NCBI RefSeq assembly: GCF_014837165.1
Contig: NZ_JACSPM010000001.1
Coordinates: 1,136,304 to 1,200,303, forward strand
Source of the DNA: Microbacterium gallinarum
GTDB taxonomy: Bacteria; Actinomycetota; Actinomycetes; Actinomycetales; Microbacteriaceae
DNA length: 64,000 nt
Direction of reading: 5' to 3'
Of this stretch, positions 15,253 to 23,822 are shown piece after piece (position 1 is the stretch's first letter; each line of letters begins with the position of its first letter). The notes beneath the pieces were generated by a model. The model worked only from the letters and a program-made list of their open reading frames with translations, was not told the DNA's origin and did not search any database. The translations under genes were made by a program, and so were the position numbers.

Positions 15253-16803
15253 TCAGAAGAAGCCCATCGCGCCTTCGGCGTACGACACGAGAAGGTTCTT
15301 CGTCTGCTGGTAGTGGTCGAGCATCTTGAGGTGGTTCTCGCGGCCGATACCGGACTGCTTGTACCCGCCGAACGCCGCGTGCGCGGGGTACTGGTGGTAG
15401 GTGTTCGTCCAGACACGGCCCGCTTCGATTGCGCGGCCGGCGCGGTATGCCGTGTCTCCCGAGCGGCTCCACACACCGGCGCCCAGGCCGTACAGCGTGT
15501 CGTTGGCGATCGAGATCGCGTCGTCGAAGTCGTCGAACGACGTGACCGAGACGACCGGGCCGAAGATCTCCTCCTGGAAGATGCGCATGTCGTTCGTGCC
15601 TTCGAACACCGTCGGTGCGACGTAGTAGCCCTCCGACAGGTCGCCACCGAGGTCGACCCGCTCGCCGCCGGCGAGCAGCCTGGCCCCGCCCTGCCTGCCG
15701 ATGTCGATGTAGCTCAGGATCTTCTCGAGCTGGTCGTTGGATGCCTGCGCGCCGATCATCGTCGCCGGGTCGAGCGGATTGCCCTGCACGATCTTCGATA
15801 CGCGCTCCAGTCCGTCGCCGAGGAAGCGGTCGTAGATCGAGCGCTGGATGAGTGCGCGCGACGGGCACGTGCACACCTCGCCCTGGTTGAGCGCGAAGAG
15901 GGTGAAGCCCTCCAGCGCCTTGTCGTAGTACGCATCGTCGGTGGTGCGGGCGACGTCCTCGAAGAAGACGTTGGCGCTCTTGCCGCCGAGCTCGAGGGTC
16001 ACCGGGATGAGGTTCTGCGACGCGTACTGCATGATGAGGCGCCCGGTGGTGGTCTCACCGGTGAACGCGACCTTGCGGATGCGCTTGTGCTGCGCGAGCG
16101 GCGCCCCCGCCTCGATGCCGAAGCCGTTCACGATGTTCACGACGCCGGCGGGGAGGAGGTCGCCGATGATGTCGAAGAGGAACAGGATGGATGCCGGCGT
16201 CTGCTCGGCCGGCTTCAGCACGACGCAGTTGCCTGCGGCGAGCGCGGGCGCGAGCTTCCACGTCGCCATCAGGATCGGGAAGTTCCACGGGATGATCTGG
16301 CCGACCACACCGAGCGGCTCGTTGAAGTGGTACGCGACGGTGTCTTCGTCGAGCTGGCTCAGCGAACCCTCCTGCGCACGCAGCACGCCGGCGAAGTAGC
16401 GGAAGTGATCGACGGCGAGCGGGATGTCGGCGGCGAGCGTCTCGCGGACGGGCTTGCCGTTCTCCCACGTCTCGGCGACGGCGATCTTCTCGAGGTGCTG
16501 CTCGATGCGGTCGGCGATCCTGTTGAGGATCACCGCGCGCTCGGCGGGGGTCGTGCGCTTCCACGACGCGAACGCCTTCCATGCGACGTCGACGGCGCGG
16601 TCGATGTCTTCCACGGTGCCGCGGCCGACCTCGGTGAACGGCTTGCCGTTGACGGGGCTGATGTTCTCGAAGTACTGGCCCTTGATCGGCTCCACCCACT
16701 CGCCGCCGATGTAGTGGCCGTAGCGGGGACGGTAGTCGGCGATCGAGCCGCGCTGCCCGGGGGCGGCGTAGACGCTCGAGACGCCCTCTTCGACGATGGT
16801 CAT
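15253..16803 (-). CDS. NAD-dependent aldehyde dehydrogenase (acetaldehyde dehydrogenase type)
   Basis: A 516-residue ALDH. Motifs in order: [21 protein letters not shown] (cofactor domain), FTGETTTGR, Glu271 in [11 protein letters not shown] (general base), and Cys311 in [11 protein letters not shown] (nucleophile), followed by EEIFGPVV and the C-terminal oligomerisation strand. The dipeptide TC after the catalytic cysteine, and the [11 protein letters not shown] sequence, place it with AldA/ExaC-type acetaldehyde dehydrogenases that act after alcohol oxidation. ATG at 16801-16803 has AAGGAG seven bases upstream. The GAF-domain regulator is encoded immediately upstream on the same strand, and a direct repeat in the gap is a candidate operator. 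Confidence 0.93.
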   Translation of the reverse strand: MTIVEEGVSSVYAAPGQRGSIADYRPRYGHYIGGEWVEPIKGQYFENISPVNGKPFTEVGRGTVEDIDRAVDVAWKAFASWKRTTPAERAVILNRIADRIEQHLEKIAVAETWENGKPVRETLAADIPLAVDHFRYFAGVLRAQEGSLSQLDEDTVAYHFNEPLGVVGQIIPWNFPILMATWKLAPALAAGNCVVLKPAEQTPASILFLFDIIGDLLPAGVVNIVNGFGIEAGAPLAQHKRIRKVAFTGETTTGRLIMQYASQNLIPVTLELGGKSANVFFEDVARTTDDAYYDKALEGFTLFALNQGEVCTCPSRALIQRSIYDRFLGDGLERVSKIVQGNPLDPATMIGAQASNDQLEKILSYIDIGRQGGARLLAGGERVDLGGDLSEGYYVAPTVFEGTNDMRIFQEEIFGPVVSVTSFDDFDDAISIANDTLYGLGAGVWSRSGDTAYRAGRAIEAGRVWTNTYHQYPAHAAFGGYKQSGIGRENHLKMLDHYQQTKNLLVSYAEGAMGFF

Positions 16804-16867
16804 GCTGGTCTCCTTCGACGCTGTCGCGACGGTCCTCGTCGCGTGTCGCCGAAGGTAGGCGACCCGA

Positions 16868-16885
16868 CGTTGCATTCCGTTGCAT
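16868..16885. promoter_or_regulatory. Direct repeat, candidate operator of the aldehyde dehydrogenase gene
   Basis: Two exact copies of CGTTGCAT are spaced by 10 bases (one helical turn), between the regulator gene and the ALDH start, about 65-80 bases upstream of the ALDH ATG. On the ALDH coding strand they read ATGCAACG twice. The GAF-type regulator is the obvious candidate protein; this is inference. Confidence 0.45.
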
Positions 16886-16938
16886 CCGGTCGTCGGCGCA
16901 CCCCGACCCCCGCGATGCCGGGCGGCCCGAGTCCGCGG

Positions 16939-18267
16939 TCAGGAGTCCGCTTCGAGCTTCTCGACGCGGGCGACCAATCCGGCGCGCTTCGGCGATCGTG
17001 CCGGCAGCATCGACAGGCAGAGCCGCAGCAGTTCCAGGTCGTCGGCCGCGGCATCCGTCTCGGAGAAGGCGAGAAGGACGTCGACGGATGCCTCGGCCAG
17101 CAGTGCTTCACGGAGTGCGGTGCGCACCGTGGTGCGGAAGTCCTCGACGCCCGGCGCGACCGAGTCGGGGAGCACATCGCCCCGGTAGGCGGCGAGCGCG
17201 ACGCGGTGGGCGCCGCGGTCGAGCAGCGAGAGCAGCCGGTGGGCGTCGGTCTCGAGCTCGATCCCCAGACGGTACGGACGCGACTCGGGCACGAGCGCCG
17301 GAGCGGTGCGCTCGAGCACTTTGCGCAGGCGCACCATCTCGGCGCGGACGGTCACTGTCGCCGAGGGATCGCCGTACACGAGCTCGGCCAGCCGCTCAGC
17401 CGAGAGTCCCTGCCGGTGCACGGCGAGCATCAGCAGCAGCTCGGCGTGACGCGGCGCGAGTGCCGACACGGTCTCGGTGCCGTCGCCGGCGACCTCCAGC
17501 TGCCCGCGATCGCGCCCCAGCACGCTGAGCGCGGCACGGGTCGCGGTCGCCGTGCGGGTCGTCCGGCGCGGTGCGCGCGCCGGCTGCGCACGGGCGCGAA
17601 GCCGCGCGACCAGGAGCTCGCCCTCGATGGCGCGGGCCGTGGCATCCACCAGCAGCTGCGCCTGCGGCGAGGCGGCCTCGGCTCCGCCGGTGACGTCGAT
17701 CACTCCCAGCAGCTTGCGGGTCTCGGGATCGTGCACCGGGGCCGCCGTGCACGACCACGGCTGCACCAGCCGGTTGAAGTGCTCGGCGCCGTGGATCTGC
17801 AGCGAGGCGTCGAGGGCGAGCGCCGTGCCCGGAGCCGACGTGCCGACGGCGTCCTCCGACCAGTTGGCGCCCTCGACGAAGCCCATGTCGCCGGTGAGGG
17901 AGCGCACGCGCCGGTCGCCCTCGACCCACAGCAGGCGCCCGGCCTCGTCGCCGACGGCAACGATCACGCCCGATTCGTCGGCGCCGCCCGGCAGGAGGAG
18001 TCCGCGCACCATGTCGATGACGCCCACCAGCGGGTGGCTTCGGCGGTATTCGGCGAGCGAGTCGCCGTCGAGCTCGAGCGGCGGCAGCGCCTCGGCCCCG
18101 ACGAGGCTGGCGATCGAGCGGCGCCACGACTCTCGCACCAGCGCCCGCACATCGGCCAGCCGCTCATCCGCCGCGTTCCCGGCGAGGAGCTCCTCGTGCG
18201 CGCGCTCGATGAGCAGACGGGAGGTCTCGGGCGACACCTCGCGCCGCTGCGACCACGGCGAAGACAT
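16939..18267 (-). CDS. GAF-domain transcriptional regulator (AcoR-like N-terminus)
   Basis: A 442-residue regulator. Residues about 20-65 (SRLLIERAHEELL and RESWRRS) match the start of AcoR-type activators. A GAF sensor domain follows (about 70-205, with SVGDEAGRLLWVEGD-like and GTSAPGTALALD, then TAAPVHDPETRKLLGVIDVTG). The AAA+ domain of true AcoR proteins is missing. Instead the C-terminal part (LAPRHAELLLMLAVHRQGLSAERLAELVYGD) looks like a winged-helix DNA-binding domain of a sigma70-type regulator. Such GAF/wHTH proteins control aldehyde or alcohol dehydrogenase genes in actinobacteria. The gene precedes the ALDH on the same strand by 135 bases. ATG at 18265-18267 has GGAG upstream. Confidence 0.8.
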   Translation of the reverse strand: MSSPWSQRREVSPETSRLLIERAHEELLAGNAADERLADVRALVRESWRRSIASLVGAEALPPLELDGDSLAEYRRSHPLVGVIDMVRGLLLPGGADESGVIVAVGDEAGRLLWVEGDRRVRSLTGDMGFVEGANWSEDAVGTSAPGTALALDASLQIHGAEHFNRLVQPWSCTAAPVHDPETRKLLGVIDVTGGAEAASPQAQLLVDATARAIEGELLVARLRARAQPARAPRRTTRTATATRAALSVLGRDRGQLEVAGDGTETVSALAPRHAELLLMLAVHRQGLSAERLAELVYGDPSATVTVRAEMVRLRKVLERTAPALVPESRPYRLGIELETDAHRLLSLLDRGAHRVALAAYRGDVLPDSVAPGVEDFRTTVRTALREALLAEASVDVLLAFSETDAAADDLELLRLCLSMLPARSPKRAGLVARVEKLEADS

Positions 18268-18319
18268 GGAGGCTCCGATCGACGTCGGTGGAGCGTGCGT
18301 CCAGTGTAGGCGCGCCCGG

Positions 18320-19747
18320 TCAGCCCCGCGCCGCCCACCACTCCCGGAGCCGGCGCTCGGCCTCCGCCTCGCCGACGATGCCCTCGTCGAGGCGCAGGTC
18401 GAGGAGGAACCGGTACGCCTCGCCCACCTCGCGCCCGGGCGGGATGCCGAGCACCTCCTGGATGCGGTTGCCGTCGAGCTCGGGCCGCATCGCGGCGAGC
18501 TCCTCCTGCGCGGACAGCTCGGCGATGCGCCGCTCGATGTCGTCGTAGGCACGGGCCAGACGGCCCGCCTTCTTGGCGTTGCGGGTGGTCACGTCGGCCC
18601 GCGTGATGATGTGCAGGCGCTCGAGCTCGTCGCCCGCGTCGCGCACGTAGCGGCGCACGGCCGAGTCCGTCCAGGCGCCCTCGGAGTATCCGAAGAACCG
18701 CAGGTGCAGCTCGATGAGCCGCGTGACGACGCCGATCGTGTCGGCGTCGAACCGCAGGGCCTGGAGGCGCTTGCGAGCGAGCCGCGCGCCCTTGATGTCG
18801 TGGTGGTAGAACGTGACGCCGCCGCCCGGTTCCAGCCGGCGCGTCGCCGGCTTGCCGATGTCGTGCAGCAGCGCCGCGAGCCGCAGCGGCACGTCGGGTG
18901 CGGCATCCGGATTCCGCGTCTTCTCCAGGTCGATCGCCTGTCGCAGCACCGTCAGCGAGTGCTCGTAGACGTCCTTGTGGTGGTGGTGCTCGTCGACCTC
19001 GAGCTGCAGCGCCGGGATCTCGGGCAGGAACTGCGCCATGAGTCCCGATTCGACGAGCAGGCGGATGCCGCGCACCGGGTCGTCGGTCTGCAGCAGCCGC
19101 ACGAGTTCGCCGTGGATGCGCTCGGGGCTGACGATCGACAGCGTCTCGCGCAACTCCGCCATCGCCGCGGCCGTCGCCGGGTCGACCGCGAAGCCGAGCT
19201 GCGACGCGAACCGTGCGGCACGCAGCATCCGGAGCGGATCGTCTCCGAAGCTCACCGACGGATCGGCGGGTGTGCGCAGCCGTCGGGCGACGAGATCTTC
19301 GACGCCTCCGGTCGGGTCGACGAGCGTGCGGCCGGGCACCCGCAGTGCCATGGAGTTCACGGTGAAGTCGCGGCGCACGAGGTCGCCCTCGAGCGTGTCG
19401 CCGAACTCGACCGTCGGCTTGCGGGTGACGCCGTCGTAGCTGTCGGCGCGGTACGTCGTGATCTCGACCTGCTCGCCCGCGACCTTCGCGCCGATCGTGC
19501 CGAACGCGCGCCCGATGTCCCACTGCGCGGTGCTGATCGGCTTGACGATGCGCAGGATCTCGTCGGGCAGCGCGTCGGTGGTGAAGTCGAGGTCGTTCGT
19601 CGTGCGACCCAGCAGCGCGTCGCGCACCGGACCGCCCACGATCGCCAGGTCGTGCCCGGCTGCGGCGAAGGCGTCGGCCAGCGTCGAGACGACGGGAGAC
19701 TCGGCGAGCGCGCCGAGGCGCGCGATGCCCTCGGCCATGTTGAGCAT
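18320..19747 (-). CDS. pcnA: CCA tRNA nucleotidyltransferase
   Basis: A 475-residue class II nucleotidyltransferase. GGPVRDALLGRTTNDLDF (about residues 27-44) gives the two catalytic aspartates of the head domain. RRDFTVNSMA and DPLRMLRAARFASQLGF form the neck. HDIGKP in the C-terminal region is an HD-type metal motif, so the protein is the bacterial type with an HD domain. It adds or repairs the 3'-CCA of tRNAs, needed here because the tRNA-Ala and tRNA-Leu genes in this window do not encode CCA. ATG 19745-19747 (MLNMAEGIARL) is chosen; no strong ribosome site is seen. It is followed by the DUF6049-murJ-trx block, as in mycobacteria. Confidence 0.94.
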   Translation of the reverse strand: MLNMAEGIARLGALAESPVVSTLADAFAAAGHDLAIVGGPVRDALLGRTTNDLDFTTDALPDEILRIVKPISTAQWDIGRAFGTIGAKVAGEQVEITTYRADSYDGVTRKPTVEFGDTLEGDLVRRDFTVNSMALRVPGRTLVDPTGGVEDLVARRLRTPADPSVSFGDDPLRMLRAARFASQLGFAVDPATAAAMAELRETLSIVSPERIHGELVRLLQTDDPVRGIRLLVESGLMAQFLPEIPALQLEVDEHHHHKDVYEHSLTVLRQAIDLEKTRNPDAAPDVPLRLAALLHDIGKPATRRLEPGGGVTFYHHDIKGARLARKRLQALRFDADTIGVVTRLIELHLRFFGYSEGAWTDSAVRRYVRDAGDELERLHIITRADVTTRNAKKAGRLARAYDDIERRIAELSAQEELAAMRPELDGNRIQEVLGIPPGREVGEAYRFLLDLRLDEGIVGEAEAERRLREWWAARG

Positions 19748-19925
19748 GGCATCGAGCCTACCGATCGGCGTCGCGATCAGTGCGCGTGTGCGAGCCCCGC
19801 GGGTTGAGCAAGCCCCGCCGGTTGAGTAGGCGCGAAGCGCCGTATCGAAACCCCTCGAACGCACGAGGGATCTCGATACACGCGCTGCGCGCGCACTTGA
19901 TCAGCGGGCACCCGCCCGCGGCGGC
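19748..19925. repeat. Intergenic pair of dispersed palindromic repeats
   Basis: The 178-base gap holds one copy of the repeat related to TCTCGATACGGCGCTTCGCG in reverse orientation (about 19818-19854) and one copy of the second type (GATCTCGATACACGCGCTGC, about 19869-19903). The two types together form a head-to-head pair as seen near parA. Confidence 0.65.
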
Positions 19926-21455
19926 CTACGCGAAGCGCAGGAAGCCGGTGAACGTCAGCTCGCGCACGCGCGGAAGGAGGTCGGCGCGCAGGGCGGCGGC
20001 ATCCGCTTCGAGAAGGTGCGCGATCGCGTCGATCAGCACCCCCACCGGCAGGTCGCCGTCGCACGCGCCCGCGAGCGCGGCGAGCCCGGGGTCGACGCCG
20101 AGCGCGCGGCCGAAGCCGCCGCCCTGGCGCAGCTCGATCACCGTCGGATCCTCCTGCCCCGGGATGTGGTGGCGGGCCTCGGTCACGTCCGGGGCGAGGG
20201 TGAGGACGGATGCCGCGAGCCCGTCGTCGTCGAGCGCGGAGAGCCGGTCGTGTGCGGCGAGCGCCTCGGCCAGGTGCACGCCGAGTCCCTCGCCGGGCAG
20301 CGACTGGTGCAGCGACTCGAAGCGCCGCAGCGTCGGCTCGCCCGCGGCGGGGCGGCGCAGCAGCAGGTAGCCGAACCCGACCTCGGTGACCTCGCGGGCC
20401 GTGAAGTCTTCGAGCCACGCGTCGATGAGCCGCGAGAACCCGGGCGTTCCGGGCAGCGTTCCGCCGTCGCGCACCCACAGTTCCGCGTACGACAGCGGGT
20501 CAAGGCTCTCTCGCTCGACCACCCAGGCGTCGAGCGGTACCGCCGACTCCTCCACCCAGCCGCGCACCCGGTCGAGCCCCGGCACGCCGGCGCGCGTCTC
20601 CCAGTTGCCCAGCAGCTGCGCGACCCCGCCCGGTTCGAGGTGCGCGCCGACACCGCGCACGAACGCCGCGACGACGTCATCGCCCTCCATGCCGCCGTCG
20701 CGATATTCGTACGCCGGCACGTCGGCGACCCGCGGCGTGATGACGAAGGGCGGGTTCGACACCACACGGTCGAACCGCTCGCCGGCGACGGGCTCGAAGA
20801 GGCTGCCGAGCCGCACTTCGATGCCGTCGACGCCGTTCAGCAGCGCATTGAGCCGCGTGAAGGCGAGCGCACGCTCGGAGATGTCGGTCGCGACGACGTG
20901 GCCGACCGACCGCCGGGCGCGCAGCGCCTGGATGCCGCAGCCGGCGCCGATGTCGAGCCCGCGCCGGGCGGGCGTCGGCAGCTGCAGTGCCGCGAGGGTC
21001 AGCGACGCGCCCCCGACGCCGAGCACGTGGTCTTCGGGGAGCGGGCCGCCCAGCGCGGCCTCGTCGAGGTCGCTCGCGATCCACCACGAGCTGCCGTCGT
21101 CGGTCGCGCTCGCGTCGGCATAGGACTGCGGTCGCACCACCGCGAGCGGCCGCACATCGTCGCCGGCGACCTCGGCGAGTCCGAGACGCACGAGCCCGTT
21201 GACCGCGGTGCGGGGAAGAGCGAGGGTGACGGATGCCGCGGGCTGCGGCATCCCGAGCATGAAGAGTCGTCCGAGCACCGCCACCGCATCCCGGCGTGCG
21301 CCGAGCGCCCGGTCGGCAGGCGCACGCAGGCCGCGCGCGATGGCATCGTCGGCTGCCTCGCCCCACGCGGCGCGCAGCACCTCGGCGGTGTAGCCCGCGG
21401 CGCGCAGGTCGTCGGCCAGGTCGCGGCAGAGGGCGGGATCGGGTTCGGGGAGCAC
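19926..21455 (-). CDS. Class I SAM-dependent methyltransferase (DUF7059-type N-terminus)
   Basis: A 509-residue protein. The N-terminal 120 residues (PALCRDLADDLRAAGYTAE, DRALGARRDAVAVLGRLF) form a DUF7059-like winged-helix domain. A methyltransferase domain follows: motif I LDIGAGCGIQALRA, the acidic motif VVATDISERALAF, and RVVSNPPFV, the NPPF/Y motif of N-methyltransferases acting on nucleic acids or protein glutamine. The C-terminal 120 residues include an ELRQGGGFGRAL segment. Known members of this arrangement in actinobacteria have no assigned substrate. GTG at 21453-21455 is the best start; a TTG four codons upstream is also possible. It is divergent from the DUF6049 gene. Confidence 0.82.
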   Translation of the reverse strand: MLPEPDPALCRDLADDLRAAGYTAEVLRAAWGEAADDAIARGLRAPADRALGARRDAVAVLGRLFMLGMPQPAASVTLALPRTAVNGLVRLGLAEVAGDDVRPLAVVRPQSYADASATDDGSSWWIASDLDEAALGGPLPEDHVLGVGGASLTLAALQLPTPARRGLDIGAGCGIQALRARRSVGHVVATDISERALAFTRLNALLNGVDGIEVRLGSLFEPVAGERFDRVVSNPPFVITPRVADVPAYEYRDGGMEGDDVVAAFVRGVGAHLEPGGVAQLLGNWETRAGVPGLDRVRGWVEESAVPLDAWVVERESLDPLSYAELWVRDGGTLPGTPGFSRLIDAWLEDFTAREVTEVGFGYLLLRRPAAGEPTLRRFESLHQSLPGEGLGVHLAEALAAHDRLSALDDDGLAASVLTLAPDVTEARHHIPGQEDPTVIELRQGGGFGRALGVDPGLAALAGACDGDLPVGVLIDAIAHLLEADAAALRADLLPRVRELTFTGFLRFA

Positions 21456-21572
21456 GGATCCATTCAACCGTGCGTCGCCGCGCGGCGCCCGGGTACGGAA
21501 CCTCGGAGGGTGCAACCGTAGAATCTGACTCGATCGTGCGGTCAGACATCGCACAGGAGCGAACCACACAGT

Positions 21573-23822
21573 ATGACCGTGATCCCCTCGGGAAGGCCAG
21601 CCCGTCGCCGCGTCCCACGCGCCGCCACGGTGGTCGTGGCGATCCTGACGGCCCTGGCGCTGCTGACTCCGACGGGTGCGGTCGCCGACACGCCCACGCC
21701 GTCGCCGACCCCCGCACCGCCCATCCCGGCCGGCACGACCGCGTTCACGCTCGCACCCATCTCGAACGGCGTCGTGCGCCCCGGCGACCCGCTGGTGGTG
21801 TCGCTCACCCTGCAGAACGAGACGCTCACGCCGACTGCGCCGGTCACCGCGACGCTGGCCCTCGGCCGCGCTCCCCTCGCCGGCCGCACTGCTCTCACGG
21901 CGTGGCTCGACGGCGAGGAGGCGGGCGTCACGACCCAGGCCGTCGCGACGGCGGCGATGGAGTCCGTGCCGTCGGGGTCGTCGCGGGTCGCCGCGGCGCG
22001 CGTCGAAGCCGACGACCCCCTGCTGAGCGGACTCGCGCCGGGCGTGTATCCGCTGCGCGCGAGCTACGACACCCCGTCCGGCACGGTGACGTCGACGAGC
22101 GCGATGGTCGTGCCCCCCACCGACGGCGACGAGGTCGGGATCGGCGTCGTCGTGCCGATCGCCGCAGACCCGATCGCGCAGGGGCTTCTCACCGCCGACC
22201 AGCTCACCGAACTCACCGCTCCGGGCGGCGCGCTCACCGCGCAGCTCGACGGCGTCGAGGGCACGGCGGCGATCCTCGCCGTCGACCCGGCGATCCCCGC
22301 CGCCATCCGCGTGCTCGGGAGCTCGGCTCCGGAGACGGCCACGGCGTGGCTCGAGCGGCTCGAGGACCTGCCCAACTCGCGGTTCGCCCTGCAGTTCGGC
22401 GACGCGGACGTCGTCCCCCAGATCGAGTCGGGCCTCGCCCGGCCGCTCGCCCCGACATCGCTCCGCGCGTACATGCAGCCGGCCGACTTCGTCCCCGAGC
22501 CCGAATCGGACTCCGACTCCGACTCCGCGCCGCCGGCGCAGGCCACCCCGACTCCCACGCCGACCGAGGCGGTCGACCCCGAAGCGCCGGTGTACCCGAC
22601 GCTGCCCGAGCTGCTCGACATCGGCGCGGGCTCCCGCACGGCCGTCTACTGGCCGGTCTCCGGTACCGCGGGCCCGGCCGTCGTCGATAGCTTGGGCGAC
22701 ATCCGGATCGACGACCAGGCTTCGCTGACCCTCCTCTCCTCCGCGTCCACCGCCGTCGGCAGCGCGGGCGGCACCGTGCCGGCGCACGGCCGCGCCGGCG
22801 ACGCCGAGCTGCTCGTCTACGACGCCGACGTGAGCGACGCCCTCGCGGTGGCCTCGGGGCTCGAGGAGCCTCCGCTTCGCGGCGCGGCACTGGCCGAGGC
22901 GACCGCCTACCTCGCGTTCGCGACGGCGGAGTCCGGCGGCGCCCCGCTCCTGGTGAGCCTCGGCCGCAACCCCGACCGCTCGCGTGTGGCCCTCGGCACG
23001 ACGATCGGCGCCGCGACGAGCGCGCCCGATGTCACCCCCTTCACCCTCGGCGGACTGGCGAACTCGGCAGTGAGCGAGGTGGAGATCGAGGACGCGCCCG
23101 AAGAGACGGTGCGGGTGGACGTGGCATCCGCTCTCCTGCAGGACGAAGGCGAGCTCGCGCGGTTCGCAACGATCCTCGACGACACGAGCCTCCTCACCGG
23201 TCCGCAGCGCGCCGAGATCCTGCAGCTGCTCGGCACCGGCTGGCTGGCCGACGACGCCGGCTGGACCGCCGCGGTCGCCGATCATCGGGCCGCGACAGAG
23301 GCGACGCTCGACTCGGTGGGACTCGTGCCCACCAGCGAGATCAACCTGTTCGGCTCGAACGTCGGCCTGCGGTTCTGGGTGCGCAACGACCTGCCCTACC
23401 CCGTGAACCTCGTGCTCTACGTCACACCCGACAACCTGCGCCTGAACGTGCAGCGGGCCAATCCGCTGGTCGCCGCGGCCGGCAGCAACAGCCGCGTCGA
23501 GGTGCCGGTCGAGGCCCGGGTCGGCAACGGCGAGGTCACCCTCGAGCTGCAGCTGCGCAGCCGGGCCAGCGTCGCCATCGGCGACCCCGAGTCGGTCGAC
23601 GTGAACGTGCGCGCCGAATGGGAGAGCTTCGGGCTCGCGGCCCTCGGCGTGGTCGTCGGCGGCCTGCTCTTGCTCGGTGTCGTGCGCACCGTGCTGCGTC
23701 TGCGTGCGCGCCGACGGGGAGCGGATGCCGCGTCCGACGGCACCGACCGCGAGGCGTCCGTGGACGGCGAGGTCGAGTCCGGGGATGCCGGGCCCGACCG
23801 CGACACGGAGAAGACGTCGTGA
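21573..23822 (+). CDS. DUF6049 family exported membrane protein
   Basis: A 749-residue protein matching the actinobacterial DUF6049 family (Rv3909-like by position). It has an N-terminal signal peptide (to about residue 39, ending AVADT), a long extracytoplasmic region of beta-rich sequence with a Pro/Thr/Ser segment at about 305-330 (acidic DSDSDSAPP), and a C-terminal membrane helix (about residues 690-710, LAALGVVVGGLLLLGVV) with a basic cytoplasmic tail. Position directly before murJ is conserved in actinobacteria and suggests a role in envelope or peptidoglycan assembly with MurJ. The stop overlaps the GTG of murJ (GTGA). Confidence 0.88.
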   Translation: MTVIPSGRPARRRVPRAATVVVAILTALALLTPTGAVADTPTPSPTPAPPIPAGTTAFTLAPISNGVVRPGDPLVVSLTLQNETLTPTAPVTATLALGRAPLAGRTALTAWLDGEEAGVTTQAVATAAMESVPSGSSRVAAARVEADDPLLSGLAPGVYPLRASYDTPSGTVTSTSAMVVPPTDGDEVGIGVVVPIAADPIAQGLLTADQLTELTAPGGALTAQLDGVEGTAAILAVDPAIPAAIRVLGSSAPETATAWLERLEDLPNSRFALQFGDADVVPQIESGLARPLAPTSLRAYMQPADFVPEPESDSDSDSAPPAQATPTPTPTEAVDPEAPVYPTLPELLDIGAGSRTAVYWPVSGTAGPAVVDSLGDIRIDDQASLTLLSSASTAVGSAGGTVPAHGRAGDAELLVYDADVSDALAVASGLEEPPLRGAALAEATAYLAFATAESGGAPLLVSLGRNPDRSRVALGTTIGAATSAPDVTPFTLGGLANSAVSEVEIEDAPEETVRVDVASALLQDEGELARFATILDDTSLLTGPQRAEILQLLGTGWLADDAGWTAAVADHRAATEATLDSVGLVPTSEINLFGSNVGLRFWVRNDLPYPVNLVLYVTPDNLRLNVQRANPLVAAAGSNSRVEVPVEARVGNGEVTLELQLRSRASVAIGDPESVDVNVRAEWESFGLAALGVVVGGLLLLGVVRTVLRLRARRRGADAASDGTDREASVDGEVESGDAGPDRDTEKTS

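Noticed and set aside
15082..18309. 1075-residue open frame antisense to the ALDH and regulator genes
   Set aside because: It is a shadow of strongly supported minus-strand genes with catalytic motifs; no ribosome site or family.
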